Positions 1-6,796 of a stretch of DNA of 8,361 nt are shown here, in pieces. The stretch covers positions 1 through 8,361 of the forward strand of contig SLLU01000115.1 of assembly GCA_007133925.1 (NCBI GenBank), read 5' to 3'. The translations under genes were made by a program, and so were the position numbers. Within the stretch, counting starts at the first letter, position 1. Each line of letters starts with the position of its first letter. The notes under the pieces were generated by a model, which made no database searches, was not told where the DNA came from, and saw only the letters and a list, made by a program, of their open reading frames with translations. Origin of the DNA: Candidatus Halarchaeoplasma halalkaliphilum (lineage in GTDB: Archaea > Thermoplasmatota > Thermoplasmata > Halarchaeoplasmatales > Halarchaeoplasmataceae).

Positions 1-13
1 AAAAACCCTTTCC

Positions 14-24
14 TTTTTATATTA
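14..24 (+). promoter_or_regulatory. TATA box for dnaJ, leaderless spacing
   Basis: A T-rich TATA element (TTTTTATATTA) is centred near base 19-20, about 27 bases before the dnaJ ATG at 47. In archaea transcription starts roughly 25-27 bases downstream of the TATA centre, so the mRNA probably begins at or next to the ATG. No Shine-Dalgarno sequence lies before the ATG, which fits. dnaJ therefore seems to have its own promoter rather than relying only on a gene to the left of the window. Confidence 0.6.
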
Positions 25-46
25 GAACCCTCCATGGCGATACGAA

Positions 47-1162
47 ATGGCCAAAGACTATTACGAAACCCTCGGCGTCCAGCGGGATGCGTCCAAGGAC
101 GACATAAAAAAAGCCTACCGCAGCAAGGCCAAGAAATTCCACCCGGACAGGAATCCGGGAAAGGCGGAGTGGGCCCGGGGGAAGTTCAAGGAGATATCCG
201 AGGCATACGAGGTCCTGGCGGACGAGGAAAAGCGAAAGCAGTACGACAGATACGGTGAGGCGGGTGTCAGGGACCAGTACTTTGGAGAACAGGGATTCAC
301 ATGGAATGATTTTTCACACCGGGAGGATGTGGATGACATATTCTCCCAGTTCTTCGGAGGTGGAGGAGGACTCTTCGGAGACCTGTTCCGCAACAGCGGA
401 GGCAGGACGAGGCGTGGAAACGACCTGAGGCTCACCCTGGAGCTTGAACTAGAGGATCTCCTGGAAGAGAAGGAAAAGACCCTGAGGATAAACCGTAAGA
501 AGAAATGTGATGAATGCCGGGGAACGGGCAGCCTCGGGGGAGAAGTCAAACAGTGTTCCAGATGCGGGGGCAGGGGTGAGATACGGGATGTACAGAGACA
601 TGGTTTCCAGCAGTTCATACGGGTTTCACCGTGCCCTGACTGCCGTGGAAGGGGTGAGATACTGACGGATCCCTGCGGGGAATGCGGAGGGATAGGAGTG
701 AGGGATTCCGTGGAAACCATAACTGTGAAGATACCTTCGGGCATAGAAGACGGATCCCGGCTTAGAGTTCAGGGCAAGGGGGATGCAGGCGAAAGGGGTA
801 CTCCGCCGGGAAACCTGTACATTTACCTCCGCGTTAAACCCCATAGGCAGTTCGTTAGGGAGGGGAAGAACATATACAGCCAGCTGAACGTATCCATGAG
901 CCAGGCCGCCCTGGGAGATAACGTCACGGTGAAAACATTGGGTGGAAAAGCCAGTGTGAAGATACCTCCGGGAACACAGCCTGGCCAGCAGCTGCGGTTG
1001 AAGGGAAAGGGTCTTCCTGATCCCAGGGGTGGAACAGGGGATCACATAATACTGGTTGAAGTGGAGATACCGAAAAAGCTCACCCGGGAGCAAAGGGAAC
1101 TCCTGAAACAATTCCAGGAACTGGAGAAGAAAGGAAAAAGGGGCTGGTTCGCTAAAACCTAA
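47..1162 (+). CDS. dnaJ: Chaperone protein DnaJ (Hsp40, type I)
   Basis: This is a co-chaperone that delivers unfolded clients to DnaK and stimulates its ATPase in the cytoplasm. The 371-residue protein has the complete type I layout. A J domain covers residues 4-70 with the HPD motif at 32-34 after a basic helix (KKAYRSKAKK). A short Gly/Phe-rich stretch lies at about 102-120. The zinc-binding domain has four CxxCxGxG repeats with cysteine pairs at 154/157, 170/173, 196/199 and 210/213. The C-terminal substrate-binding domains follow (about 220-340). All eight zinc ligands are present, so the protein should be functional. The ATG at 47 is chosen because it opens directly on MAKDYYETLGV, the usual DnaJ N-terminus; the ATG at 34 is in another frame. 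A dnaK or grpE partner may lie left of the window, which cannot be seen. The stop overlaps the stop of the convergent UPF0179 gene by four bases. Confidence 0.97.
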   Translation: MAKDYYETLGVQRDASKDDIKKAYRSKAKKFHPDRNPGKAEWARGKFKEISEAYEVLADEEKRKQYDRYGEAGVRDQYFGEQGFTWNDFSHREDVDDIFSQFFGGGGGLFGDLFRNSGGRTRRGNDLRLTLELELEDLLEEKEKTLRINRKKKCDECRGTGSLGGEVKQCSRCGGRGEIRDVQRHGFQQFIRVSPCPDCRGRGEILTDPCGECGGIGVRDSVETITVKIPSGIEDGSRLRVQGKGDAGERGTPPGNLYIYLRVKPHRQFVREGKNIYSQLNVSMSQAALGDNVTVKTLGGKASVKIPPGTQPGQQLRLKGKGLPDPRGGTGDHIILVEVEIPKKLTREQRELLKQFQELEKKGKRGWFAKT

Positions 1163-1584
1163 ACCAGGAGCACCTCTTTCAGTTTGTACCCTTTGGGACA
1201 ATCCACACTCCCGGATACTTTTTCGATGTGATATTTACCTCCGAACTCGATGCCTGTGGGGAAACATAGACGATGGTTCTCGCAATCCAATACATCGCAT
1301 TTCTTCTCGCCTAGGGTGACCCGGGATCCCTCTATCAAGGAGGTACCCTGAAGTGAGGTCCTCAATGGTATGGTCTCCACTTCCACCACCTTCACCTTAT
1401 CGGAGTGTACCTTGCAGTCGTGAACGTTCTCCCGAACACCCACTATTCGGTACCATCTGTTTTTTTCAAGCCCGCAGCAAGATATCTTTATCTCGCAGCC
1501 CTGGCAGCGGGAAAGGCATCCTCCGAAAACGAACTCCAGTCCTTCCTTCGCCAGTTTCTCTCCTATCAATGTGACTTCTGCCAT
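1159..1584 (-). CDS. UPF0179 family protein, cysteine-rich
   Basis: This 141-residue protein belongs to the archaeal UPF0179 family, recognised by its opening (MAEVTLIGEKLAKEGLEFVF), the VGVRENVHDCKVH segment and the C-terminal CPKGYKLKEV segment. To my knowledge the family has no established function. Ten cysteines stand out: 23, 27, 30, 36 and 37 in a first cluster, then 57, 96, 101, 107 and 129. The patterns CLSRCQGC and CDVLDCENHRLC suggest binding of zinc or an iron-sulfur cluster; this is inference. It has no membrane segment and is probably cytoplasmic. Its start lies 12 bases after the egsA stop on the same strand, and its GGAG ribosome site touches that stop, so the two are very likely co-transcribed and perhaps translationally coupled. 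Length and ends match the family, and nothing looks broken. Confidence 0.88.
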   Translation of the reverse strand: MAEVTLIGEKLAKEGLEFVFGGCLSRCQGCEIKISCCGLEKNRWYRIVGVRENVHDCKVHSDKVKVVEVETIPLRTSLQGTSLIEGSRVTLGEKKCDVLDCENHRLCFPTGIEFGGKYHIEKVSGSVDCPKGYKLKEVLLV

Positions 1585-1593
1585 TCTATCTAT

Positions 1594-1597
1594 CTCC
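1594..1597 (-). promoter_or_regulatory. Shine-Dalgarno GGAG for the UPF0179 gene
   Basis: On the minus strand GGAG occupies 1597 down to 1594, nine bases before the ATG at 1584, and overlaps the last base of the egsA TAG stop. This is what an internal gene of an operon needs when other genes in the window appear leaderless. It supports the ATG at 1584 and coupled translation with egsA. Confidence 0.5.
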
Positions 1598-2694
1598 TAG
1601 ATTACTCCTGTCTCTATGGCTGCCGACTCTGCGGCATCCCTGTTCATCCTCTTTGTTCCCAAAATGGTGTATCTGTCCGGCCTGATCTCCGGTGCCCTCA
1701 CCAGAGCCTCTACGATATCTTCCTCATCCTGCTCAAGACCCTTGGCGGTTGTGGGGGCTCCCATGGCCTCCAGAGCGTTTTTGATCTGTACCCAGTTTCC
1801 CCCGTGCAGGTACATCATGATTATGGTCCCGACGCCGCACTGCTCTCCGTGGAGGGCGGGTTCCTTCACAAGGCTGTCCAGAGAATGGCTGAACATGTGT
1901 TCGCTGCCGCTAGCGGGTCTCGAAGAACCCGCTATGCTCATGGCCACGCTGGAACTTACCAAAGCCTTGACCACCATCCAAGCACTCTCCTCCAGGCCGG
2001 GCTTTATGCTATCCGAGTTCTCTATCAGGGTGTAGGCCGTCATCTCCGAGAGGTTGGCAGCATAATTGGAATAAGGCTCGTTCCTGAGTTTCTTTGCCAG
2101 TATCCAGTCCTTCACGGCCGTTGCATTGGCGATTATGTCTCCGCACCCGGAGGCCAGCAATCTGAAGGGACTGTTGGCTATTATGCCCGTGTCGGCTATT
2201 AGAGCCACTGGCGTATGGGCATTCACGGACACCTTTTTTCCCCGGCGGTAGATGGAGGCCCTTGCCGAGGCTATGCCGTCGTGTGATGCGGCCGTTGAAA
2301 CACTTATGAAGGGTATGTCCATGAGGAATGACGAGTACTTGGCCACATCGATGGGGACCCCGCCGCCCACGCCAAAGAGCATGCTGAAACGGTCATCAGC
2401 TCCTGTATTCACGATCTTGTCCACCATCCTCTGTGAGGCACCCTTGATCTCCATGATCTCAACGGGGTTATCCATATCCTCCATGAGTTCCCTTACCCTT
2501 TCACCGGCGATCTTCCGTGTGGTGTGATCACACACTATGAGCACATCCCCGTGTAGCTTCAAACCCTTAAGGGTCTCCGCAGTGCGTTCAAGGGCATCGT
2601 TCCCCACCACTATGGCCCTGGGAAGCTCCATGCTCTTGAACTTGTTGAAACCCTCGTTCCCCGATATCCTCGTCCTGTTGCTATCACTGACCAT
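1597..2694 (-). CDS. egsA: sn-glycerol-1-phosphate dehydrogenase [NAD(P)+]
   Basis: This enzyme reduces dihydroxyacetone phosphate to sn-glycerol-1-phosphate with NAD(P)H. That step sets the archaeal stereochemistry of membrane ether lipids. The 365-residue protein belongs to the iron-dependent alcohol dehydrogenase/glycerol dehydrogenase superfamily. An N-terminal Rossmann part carries the dinucleotide-binding GGGVPIDVAK (110-119), followed by the family signature STAASHDG (133-140). The helical metal-binding domain has SGCGD (D186), GSEHMFSH (H266) and LHGEQCGVG (H282). D186, H266 and H282 fit the Asp-His-His zinc site known in this family. It is slightly longer than the usual 335-350 residues because of about 20 extra N-terminal residues; Met22 (base 2631) is an alternative start. 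I keep 2694 because a GGTG ribosome site and a TATA box lie just upstream. It is the first gene of a pair with the UPF0179 gene. Confidence 0.95.
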   Translation of the reverse strand: MVSDSNRTRISGNEGFNKFKSMELPRAIVVGNDALERTAETLKGLKLHGDVLIVCDHTTRKIAGERVRELMEDMDNPVEIMEIKGASQRMVDKIVNTGADDRFSMLFGVGGGVPIDVAKYSSFLMDIPFISVSTAASHDGIASARASIYRRGKKVSVNAHTPVALIADTGIIANSPFRLLASGCGDIIANATAVKDWILAKKLRNEPYSNYAANLSEMTAYTLIENSDSIKPGLEESAWMVVKALVSSSVAMSIAGSSRPASGSEHMFSHSLDSLVKEPALHGEQCGVGTIIMMYLHGGNWVQIKNALEAMGAPTTAKGLEQDEEDIVEALVRAPEIRPDRYTILGTKRMNRDAAESAAIETGVI

Positions 2695-2701
2695 CGTTAT
2701 A

Positions 2702-2736
2702 CACCAAATCCTTTAGAGTCTTAGTAAGATATATTA
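2702..2736 (-). promoter_or_regulatory. Probable promoter and ribosome site of egsA
   Basis: In the 52-base gap between the thi4 and egsA genes the minus strand carries TAATATATC (2736 down to 2728), a good archaeal TATA box. Its centre is about 38 bases before the egsA ATG, predicting a short leader of roughly ten bases. GGTG at 2705-2702 sits seven bases before the ATG and can act as a weak Shine-Dalgarno. egsA thus probably starts its own transcript although it lies downstream of thi4 on the same strand. Confidence 0.45.
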
Positions 2737-2746
2737 CTTTCCCATC

Positions 2747-3514
2747 TCAGAGTTCCCTGTCAATCTGTTCCGCCACCTTTTTTCCGGAAAGGAGCATACC
2801 ACCGAATATGGGGCCCATACGGGGTGCACCCAGTACGGCATTGGCACACATACCGGCTACCCATAGACCCGGGAACACAGGACCTGTGTTCTCCACCACG
2901 GTCTCCTCGCCCCTTTCGGCCCACATGGAACGTTCCCCCATGATACCACCGTTCTCGGTCTCCAGGGCACCGGTCTTCAGAGCCACTATACGGCAGACCT
3001 CGGCGTCGTGTCCCGTGGCATCGATACACGTCCGGGCACCTACGGTCACCGGATCCACGTGGAGTCCCGCAACGTCTATGGGCGATGAGTTGATCACGAA
3101 ACCGCCCACCCGTTCATCTCTGTATAGCACGTCCTCCACCGACATGAGGTTGAACACCCTGGCACCGGCATCTATGGCCCCTGCCAGGAGTTTGGATACG
3201 CATTCTATGGAATCGGCGGTGTGATAACCATCTCCTGAGGTTTCCGTCTTAACTCCCACGGCCCTCAGTTCCTGTACGGACTCATCCTGGACCACCAGGA
3301 CGGGATAACCCATGCCTCCACCCCACATACCACCTCCCGGGGACAGTTTTCTCTCGAACACCGTCACCTTGTGACCCTTCTCGGCCAGGTACCTGGCGGC
3401 CACCATCCCGGCGGGACCCGCCCCGGCTATGGCAACGTCGGATTCCAAACGTTCATCGAACTCCCTGAAATGTCTTCTGACGATCTTTCTGGTTACTTCC
3501 ACATCGTCTATCAT
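2747..3514 (-). CDS. thi4: Thi4-family thiamine thiazole synthase, archaeal sulfide-dependent type
   Basis: This enzyme builds the ADP-thiazole precursor of thiamine from NAD+, glycine and sulfur. Relatives are often mislabelled ribulose- or ribose-1,5-bisphosphate isomerase. As annotated it is 255 residues. The Rossmann motif GAGPAG (31-36) opens the NAD-binding fold, followed by the Gly-rich GGGMWGGGMGYP (60-71). The key segment AGLHVDP places His152 where yeast and plant enzymes carry the sulfur-donating cysteine, as in the methanococcal enzyme that uses external sulfide and an iron centre. Asp154 and His169 (DATGHD) fit the metal ligands by their 15-residue spacing. So this is predicted to be a true multi-turnover enzyme, not a suicide one. 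The open frame extends to a TTG at 3601, but the extra 29 residues look unlike the family and contain a TATA box. An ATG at 3526 lies only 14 bases from that box. The ATG at 3514 has leaderless spacing and gives the usual family length. Confidence 0.9.
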   Translation of the reverse strand: MIDDVEVTRKIVRRHFREFDERLESDVAIAGAGPAGMVAARYLAEKGHKVTVFERKLSPGGGMWGGGMGYPVLVVQDESVQELRAVGVKTETSGDGYHTADSIECVSKLLAGAIDAGARVFNLMSVEDVLYRDERVGGFVINSSPIDVAGLHVDPVTVGARTCIDATGHDAEVCRIVALKTGALETENGGIMGERSMWAERGEETVVENTGPVFPGLWVAGMCANAVLGAPRMGPIFGGMLLSGKKVAEQIDREL

Positions 3515-3535
3515 GACGGGGCTCATGTTATCCCG

Positions 3536-3544
3536 TATATAAAA
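3536..3544 (-). promoter_or_regulatory. TATA box of the thi4 gene, leaderless spacing
   Basis: The minus strand reads TTTTATATA from 3544 to 3536, the clearest archaeal TATA box in the window. Its centre (3540) is 26 bases before the ATG at 3514, predicting a leaderless mRNA. The element lies inside the longest open frame of this gene, so longer start choices (3526 or 3601) would be upstream of, or too close to, the transcription start. The 83 bases between 3514 and the upstream gene hold nothing else recognisable. Confidence 0.65.
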
Positions 3545-3597
3545 GGTTGATGTAGGGGGATATCCGTAGCTCAACATGGAGGAGACCAGTTCGAGCT

Positions 3598-4104
3598 TCA
3601 AGGTTCCGCATAGGGGGGATATTCAGGGATAGCCTGAGGGGGACTTTCCAGGTAGGTGTAGTACTCCGCAATATGGTAAAGTCCTTTCAGTGTAAAAACA
3701 ACTGCGAACAGTAACATAAAACCCGTGGGAGTTATACTGTAAACCAACTCATCTTCCTGCCAACCTATATCCATACTTCCAAGTACGAAGAAGATGTAAG
3801 AGCCCATAGACACGGCGGTCAGGATGCCCCATATCATGCGCTGCTTCTCGCCCTTGCCGTAGTACGATGTTAGACCGGCGAAGATAGACATGGGTATGCC
3901 CACGGCCAGAACATAGATACGTGTGTTGTTGAAAAGAAAATCCAGCACAGGTGCCTGGGCCTTTATCAACGTGATCGCCAGGAATACGATACCAACGGTG
4001 AGAACGAGATATGCAGCGGCGATCAGGACCGCTAGGATAGCACTCCTGTCCTCAGGGATCCACAACCACCTCCGCCCTGTATTCCACACCCGTTCCATGT
4101 TCAA
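3598..4104 (-). CDS. Four-helix membrane protein of unknown function
   Basis: I do not recognise this 168-residue protein. Four hydrophobic segments are visible at about 23-47, 63-83, 89-111 and 126-149. They follow a short basic and Trp-rich N-terminus (RRWLWIPEDR) and precede a proline- and tyrosine-rich tail (ESPPQAIPEYPPYAEP). A basic loop (GKGEKQR, 83-89) separates helices 2 and 3. By the positive-inside rule the N-terminus, this loop and the tail would be cytoplasmic. The frame begins with TTG at 4104, preceded at seven bases by GAGGTG, a strong Shine-Dalgarno match; an ATG two codons later (4098) is the alternative. It overlaps the end of the upstream gene by 53 bases, so the two are almost certainly co-transcribed and may act together. 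No catalytic or metal-binding motif is seen. Confidence 0.72.
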   Translation of the reverse strand: MNMERVWNTGRRWLWIPEDRSAILAVLIAAAYLVLTVGIVFLAITLIKAQAPVLDFLFNNTRIYVLAVGIPMSIFAGLTSYYGKGEKQRMIWGILTAVSMGSYIFFVLGSMDIGWQEDELVYSITPTGFMLLFAVVFTLKGLYHIAEYYTYLESPPQAIPEYPPYAEP

Positions 4105-5194
4105 ATATGTCCACCTCTACATGAGTAGGCACACCATCTATCTCCACGAATATGGTGGTCTCGACGTATTGTCCTGAATGCGCGTTTAACCATAGGGTTT
4201 GGGTTCCCACCAGCTGGTCGCCGATGTCGAACACACGTATATCGAGTTCCAGTTCCAAGAATCGCGGACTATCGTTATGGAAAGAAAGGTCGGCCCGCAC
4301 CTGATCCAGTGTTCGATGCGCATTCCCCACCGCCAGATCGTTTAAAGGCGCACCCCATTCATATTCCGTGGTATGTTCAAAACTCATTTCCACTCCGCTT
4401 AACGTGATCTCTGAGATGAACTGTACCTTACGTGAATCGGTAATGAATACCTCGGTAATATCTTTGTTCAGTTCGAATGATATCTCTCCCTTATATCTTA
4501 CTCCCAGGGGGACCGTTATCCTCTCCGCGGAATAGGCTTCCGTCATGGTCTCATCGTACATCGTCACATCCACATATGCATCTCCTTCGAGCAGATCATT
4601 TGTTTCCACCTCGAAGGGGATAGAAAGCACGCTTCCTTCCTGATCAAGGGAAGTCACACTCACCCCCTCGTATTCAAACTCCAGTGTCTTGACCAATCCA
4701 TCCCATTCAAGGGTTTCATCATATCTCAACTCCAGGTGCATCAGTGTGAATGGATATCGGGCCGTCAAGCGAGATCTGATCTTGAAGTCTGTGGTGTTGA
4801 ACACGAACTCCTCCAGCATTTCATCTTCGACATCTTCCAACCGTACAGCCATGGATACCGGTACCTCCTTGCTCTCCCCCACGGACAATCGGTTCACTCG
4901 TATCGTGTCGGAAAAAAGAGTCCTTTCCAGGGCAAAAAGGTCGTATGTAATTGTTATGTCACGCATATCGTAGAATCCTGTGTTCTCCATGGTCAAACCG
5001 GTCTCCGCCAACAGGTAGTCATCCTCAAAGCTCCAGATTATATCGTCCTCCGAGGGAAGTTCAATGAACATGGTACGGTTGATCAAAGGGTCAATGAATG
5101 ATGAATGAACCGCCAGAACAAAAAGAATAGCAACTATCATGGTGAATACAATTGAAAGGATACGCAATAATCCGAGTTGGGTTCTTTTATCCAT
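4052..5194 (-). CDS. Membrane-anchored extracytoplasmic beta-rich protein, unknown function
   Basis: This 380-residue protein has a short basic N-terminus (MDKRTQ), one hydrophobic segment at about 11-29 (an uncleaved anchor or signal) and a long acidic extracytoplasmic part rich in alternating hydrophobic/polar strands. The exterior looks like about three repeats of an immunoglobulin-like or LEA14/CARDB-like beta-sandwich, near 62-155, 170-265 and 280-380. Each carries a strand-rich core of the type ENTGFYDMRDITITYDLF or HNDSPRFLELELDIRVFD. The repeat reading is by eye and the fold is inferred. It has no cysteine and no enzyme motif, so a structural, binding or sensing role on the cell surface is more likely than catalysis. 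ATG 5194 is directly preceded by an in-frame GTG (5197); the TATA spacing (28 versus 25) does not exclude either. Its 3' end overlaps the four-helix gene by 53 bases. Confidence 0.78.
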   Translation of the reverse strand: MDKRTQLGLLRILSIVFTMIVAILFVLAVHSSFIDPLINRTMFIELPSEDDIIWSFEDDYLLAETGLTMENTGFYDMRDITITYDLFALERTLFSDTIRVNRLSVGESKEVPVSMAVRLEDVEDEMLEEFVFNTTDFKIRSRLTARYPFTLMHLELRYDETLEWDGLVKTLEFEYEGVSVTSLDQEGSVLSIPFEVETNDLLEGDAYVDVTMYDETMTEAYSAERITVPLGVRYKGEISFELNKDITEVFITDSRKVQFISEITLSGVEMSFEHTTEYEWGAPLNDLAVGNAHRTLDQVRADLSFHNDSPRFLELELDIRVFDIGDQLVGTQTLWLNAHSGQYVETTIFVEIDGVPTHVEVDIFEHGTGVEYRAEVVVDP

Positions 5195-5218
5195 CACACG
5201 TGATAATCTGTCAACCGC

Positions 5219-5225
5219 AAATAAA
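5219..5225 (-). promoter_or_regulatory. TATA box of the membrane module
   Basis: The minus strand carries TTTATTT within CTTTATTTGC, centred at 5222, 28 bases before the ATG at 5194. The spacing predicts a leaderless transcript for the membrane-anchored protein and the overlapping four-helix gene behind it. No Shine-Dalgarno lies in front of the ATG. Confidence 0.45.
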
Positions 5226-5273
5226 GTTTTTCATAACAGGTATCAAAACCGTTAAGTCCCACCCTGCCCTTCC

Positions 5274-5288
5274 AAGGATCAAAGTGAT
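5274..5288 (+). promoter_or_regulatory. Possible ribosome site upstream of PEP carboxylase
   Basis: AAGGAT (5274-5279) and GTGAT (5284-5288) are partial matches to the archaeal anti-Shine-Dalgarno, 12 and 3 bases before the ATG at 5292; neither is ideal. Unlike other genes here, no TATA box is present about 27 bases before the ATG, where the sequence is GC-rich. The nearest AT-rich candidates are at 5219-5236, which would give a leader of about 30-45 bases. This 97-base divergent region thus serves both the carboxylase and the membrane module. Confidence 0.3.
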
Positions 5289-5291
5289 GTT

Positions 5292-6743
5292 ATGAAGGTT
5301 CCAAGATGTATGAGCACACAGCACCCGGACAACGTACACATGCCCTTCTTCAGCGAGAGCCCGGAGATAGGCGGGGAGGACGAGATCAAGGAAGCCTATT
5401 ACGCTTTTTCCCACCTGGGGATGGACGAACAGATGTGGGACTGCGAGGGCAAGGAAGCCGATAACTTCGTCGTTAAAAAACTGCTCACCAACTACGGGGA
5501 CTTCTTCAAGGAGAACAGGATAGGAGAGGACCTGTTCATCACCCTCCGGGTGCCCAACCCGTCCATAGAGAGGCACGAGGCAAAGATATTGATAGAGACC
5601 CTGGAGAGCATCCCCAGGTCCTTCGACGCCTCCAGACTCTTCTACCAGGACGATACCCCACCCATATTCGAGGTCATACTTCCCATGACCACTTCCCCGG
5701 AGGGCCTGGACAGGATATACAGATATTACAGGGATTTCGTGGCGGGAAAACAGCAGATGGTCCTGGATGACACCGGTATGACCGTCGCCCAATGGATCGG
5801 CCGGTTCAGACCGGAACGGGTGAACGTCATCCCCCTCTTCGAGGACATGGATAACATGCTTAGAGCCCATGAGATCACCAGGAGATACCTGGAGGACAAG
5901 GATGTGGAATACCAGAGGGTCTTCCTTGCCCGATCGGATACTGCCATGAACTACGGTATCATATCGGCCATACTACTCAACAAGATCGCCCTCCTTAGGC
6001 TCCACCACCTCTCCAGGGACACCGGTATCGACATATACCCGATACTGGGGGTGGGCTCAGCACCCTTCAGGGGGAATCTCCGGCCCGGGACCGCGGACAA
6101 GATCGTCCAGGATTATCCCAGCGTCCATACATATACACTACAGTCAGCCTTCAAGTACGATAATCCGCCGGACCAGGTAAAGGAGGGGGTGGAAAAGCTC
6201 CGGCGTAACAAGACGATGGCACCACCGCCCATGGACGAGGAGATATACTTGGAGATCATCCATAAATACTCGTCGGAATACAGAAAGCAGATCATGGAAC
6301 TGGCACCGGTAGTGAACAGGGTGGCAAAGCACGTACCCGGCAGAAGGAAAAGGAAACTGCACATAGGATTGTTCGGTTACTCCAGGAGCATGGAAGGGAT
6401 CACATTACCCAGGGCCATCACGTTCACCGCCGCACTCTATTCAGTGGGTATCCCTCCGGAACTCCTGGGATTCAACGCCCTGGACGAGAGGGACCTGGAT
6501 CTGGTAAGGGATACATACGTCCATTTCGACGATGACCTCCGCACATCCCTCAAGTACTACAACAAAAGATCTCCCTTCGTACCGGAGGAACTCAGGAGGT
6601 CCGTGGAGTCCCTGGACATGGAGGTGGATGAGGTCCACGGGGAGATCACGGATCAGATCATAGGAGCACTCCGTGAGGAAAGGAGCGAGAACATGGAAGA
6701 ATACGTGCTCCGGGCGGCCAACCTGAGAAGTTTCCTGGGGTGA
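5292..6743 (+). CDS. ppcA: Phosphoenolpyruvate carboxylase, archaeal type
   Basis: This enzyme carboxylates phosphoenolpyruvate with bicarbonate to oxaloacetate and phosphate in the cytoplasm, feeding the (partial) TCA cycle and aspartate/glutamate families. At 483 residues it is the compact archaeal PEPC, roughly half the length of bacterial and plant enzymes. Recognised segments are the N-terminal RCMSTQHPDNVHMPFF (5-20), FLARSDTAMNYG (211-222), the loop GVGSAPFRGNLRPG (253-266) and the C-terminal GLFGYSRSMEGITLPRAITF (359-378). The last is followed by the SVGIPPELLGF segment. All look intact. The ATG at 5292 gives the MKVPRCMSTQHPDN start typical of the family; Met7 is unlikely because RC before MSTQ is conserved. 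It stands alone on the plus strand, divergent from the membrane module and convergent with the miniprotein gene. It is GC-richer than the genes to its right, in keeping with a core gene. Confidence 0.96.
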   Translation: MKVPRCMSTQHPDNVHMPFFSESPEIGGEDEIKEAYYAFSHLGMDEQMWDCEGKEADNFVVKKLLTNYGDFFKENRIGEDLFITLRVPNPSIERHEAKILIETLESIPRSFDASRLFYQDDTPPIFEVILPMTTSPEGLDRIYRYYRDFVAGKQQMVLDDTGMTVAQWIGRFRPERVNVIPLFEDMDNMLRAHEITRRYLEDKDVEYQRVFLARSDTAMNYGIISAILLNKIALLRLHHLSRDTGIDIYPILGVGSAPFRGNLRPGTADKIVQDYPSVHTYTLQSAFKYDNPPDQVKEGVEKLRRNKTMAPPPMDEEIYLEIIHKYSSEYRKQIMELAPVVNRVAKHVPGRRKRKLHIGLFGYSRSMEGITLPRAITFTAALYSVGIPPELLGFNALDERDLDLVRDTYVHFDDDLRTSLKYYNKRSPFVPEELRRSVESLDMEVDEVHGEITDQIIGALREERSENMEEYVLRAANLRSFLG

Positions 6744-6753
6744 ACTGGCCCCG

Positions 6754-6758
6754 TTTTT
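6754..6758 (+). terminator. Possible T-tract terminator after PEP carboxylase
   Basis: A run of five T (in CCGTTTTTCC) lies 11 bases after the carboxylase stop. Archaeal RNA polymerase often terminates at T-runs without a hairpin. The run is short and single, so support is weak. Confidence 0.25.
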
Positions 6759-6796
6759 CCGTCCATTTGGTATCAGAGTCACCGGTTGGGCCTGTG

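Noticed and set aside
34..258. Upstream ATG of dnaJ at 34 with its own 74-codon frame
   Set aside because: It is in a different frame from the clear DnaJ sequence, and its translation is a basic, Gly-rich shadow.
115..744. Minus-strand open frame of 209 codons
   Set aside because: Antisense to dnaJ; serine- and proline-rich low-complexity translation typical of a shadow frame.
626..1201. Minus-strand open frame of 191 codons
   Set aside because: Antisense to the C-terminal half of dnaJ and crossing into the UPF0179 gene, with no promoter or family features.
1405..2202. Long plus-strand open frame of 265 codons
   Set aside because: It lies wholly antisense to egsA and the UPF0179 gene, both strongly supported, and its translation shows no recognisable domain or family segment.
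5211..5870. Minus-strand open frame of 219 codons
   Set aside because: Antisense to the start of PEP carboxylase. It would also cover the divergent promoter region, and its translation resembles no protein family.
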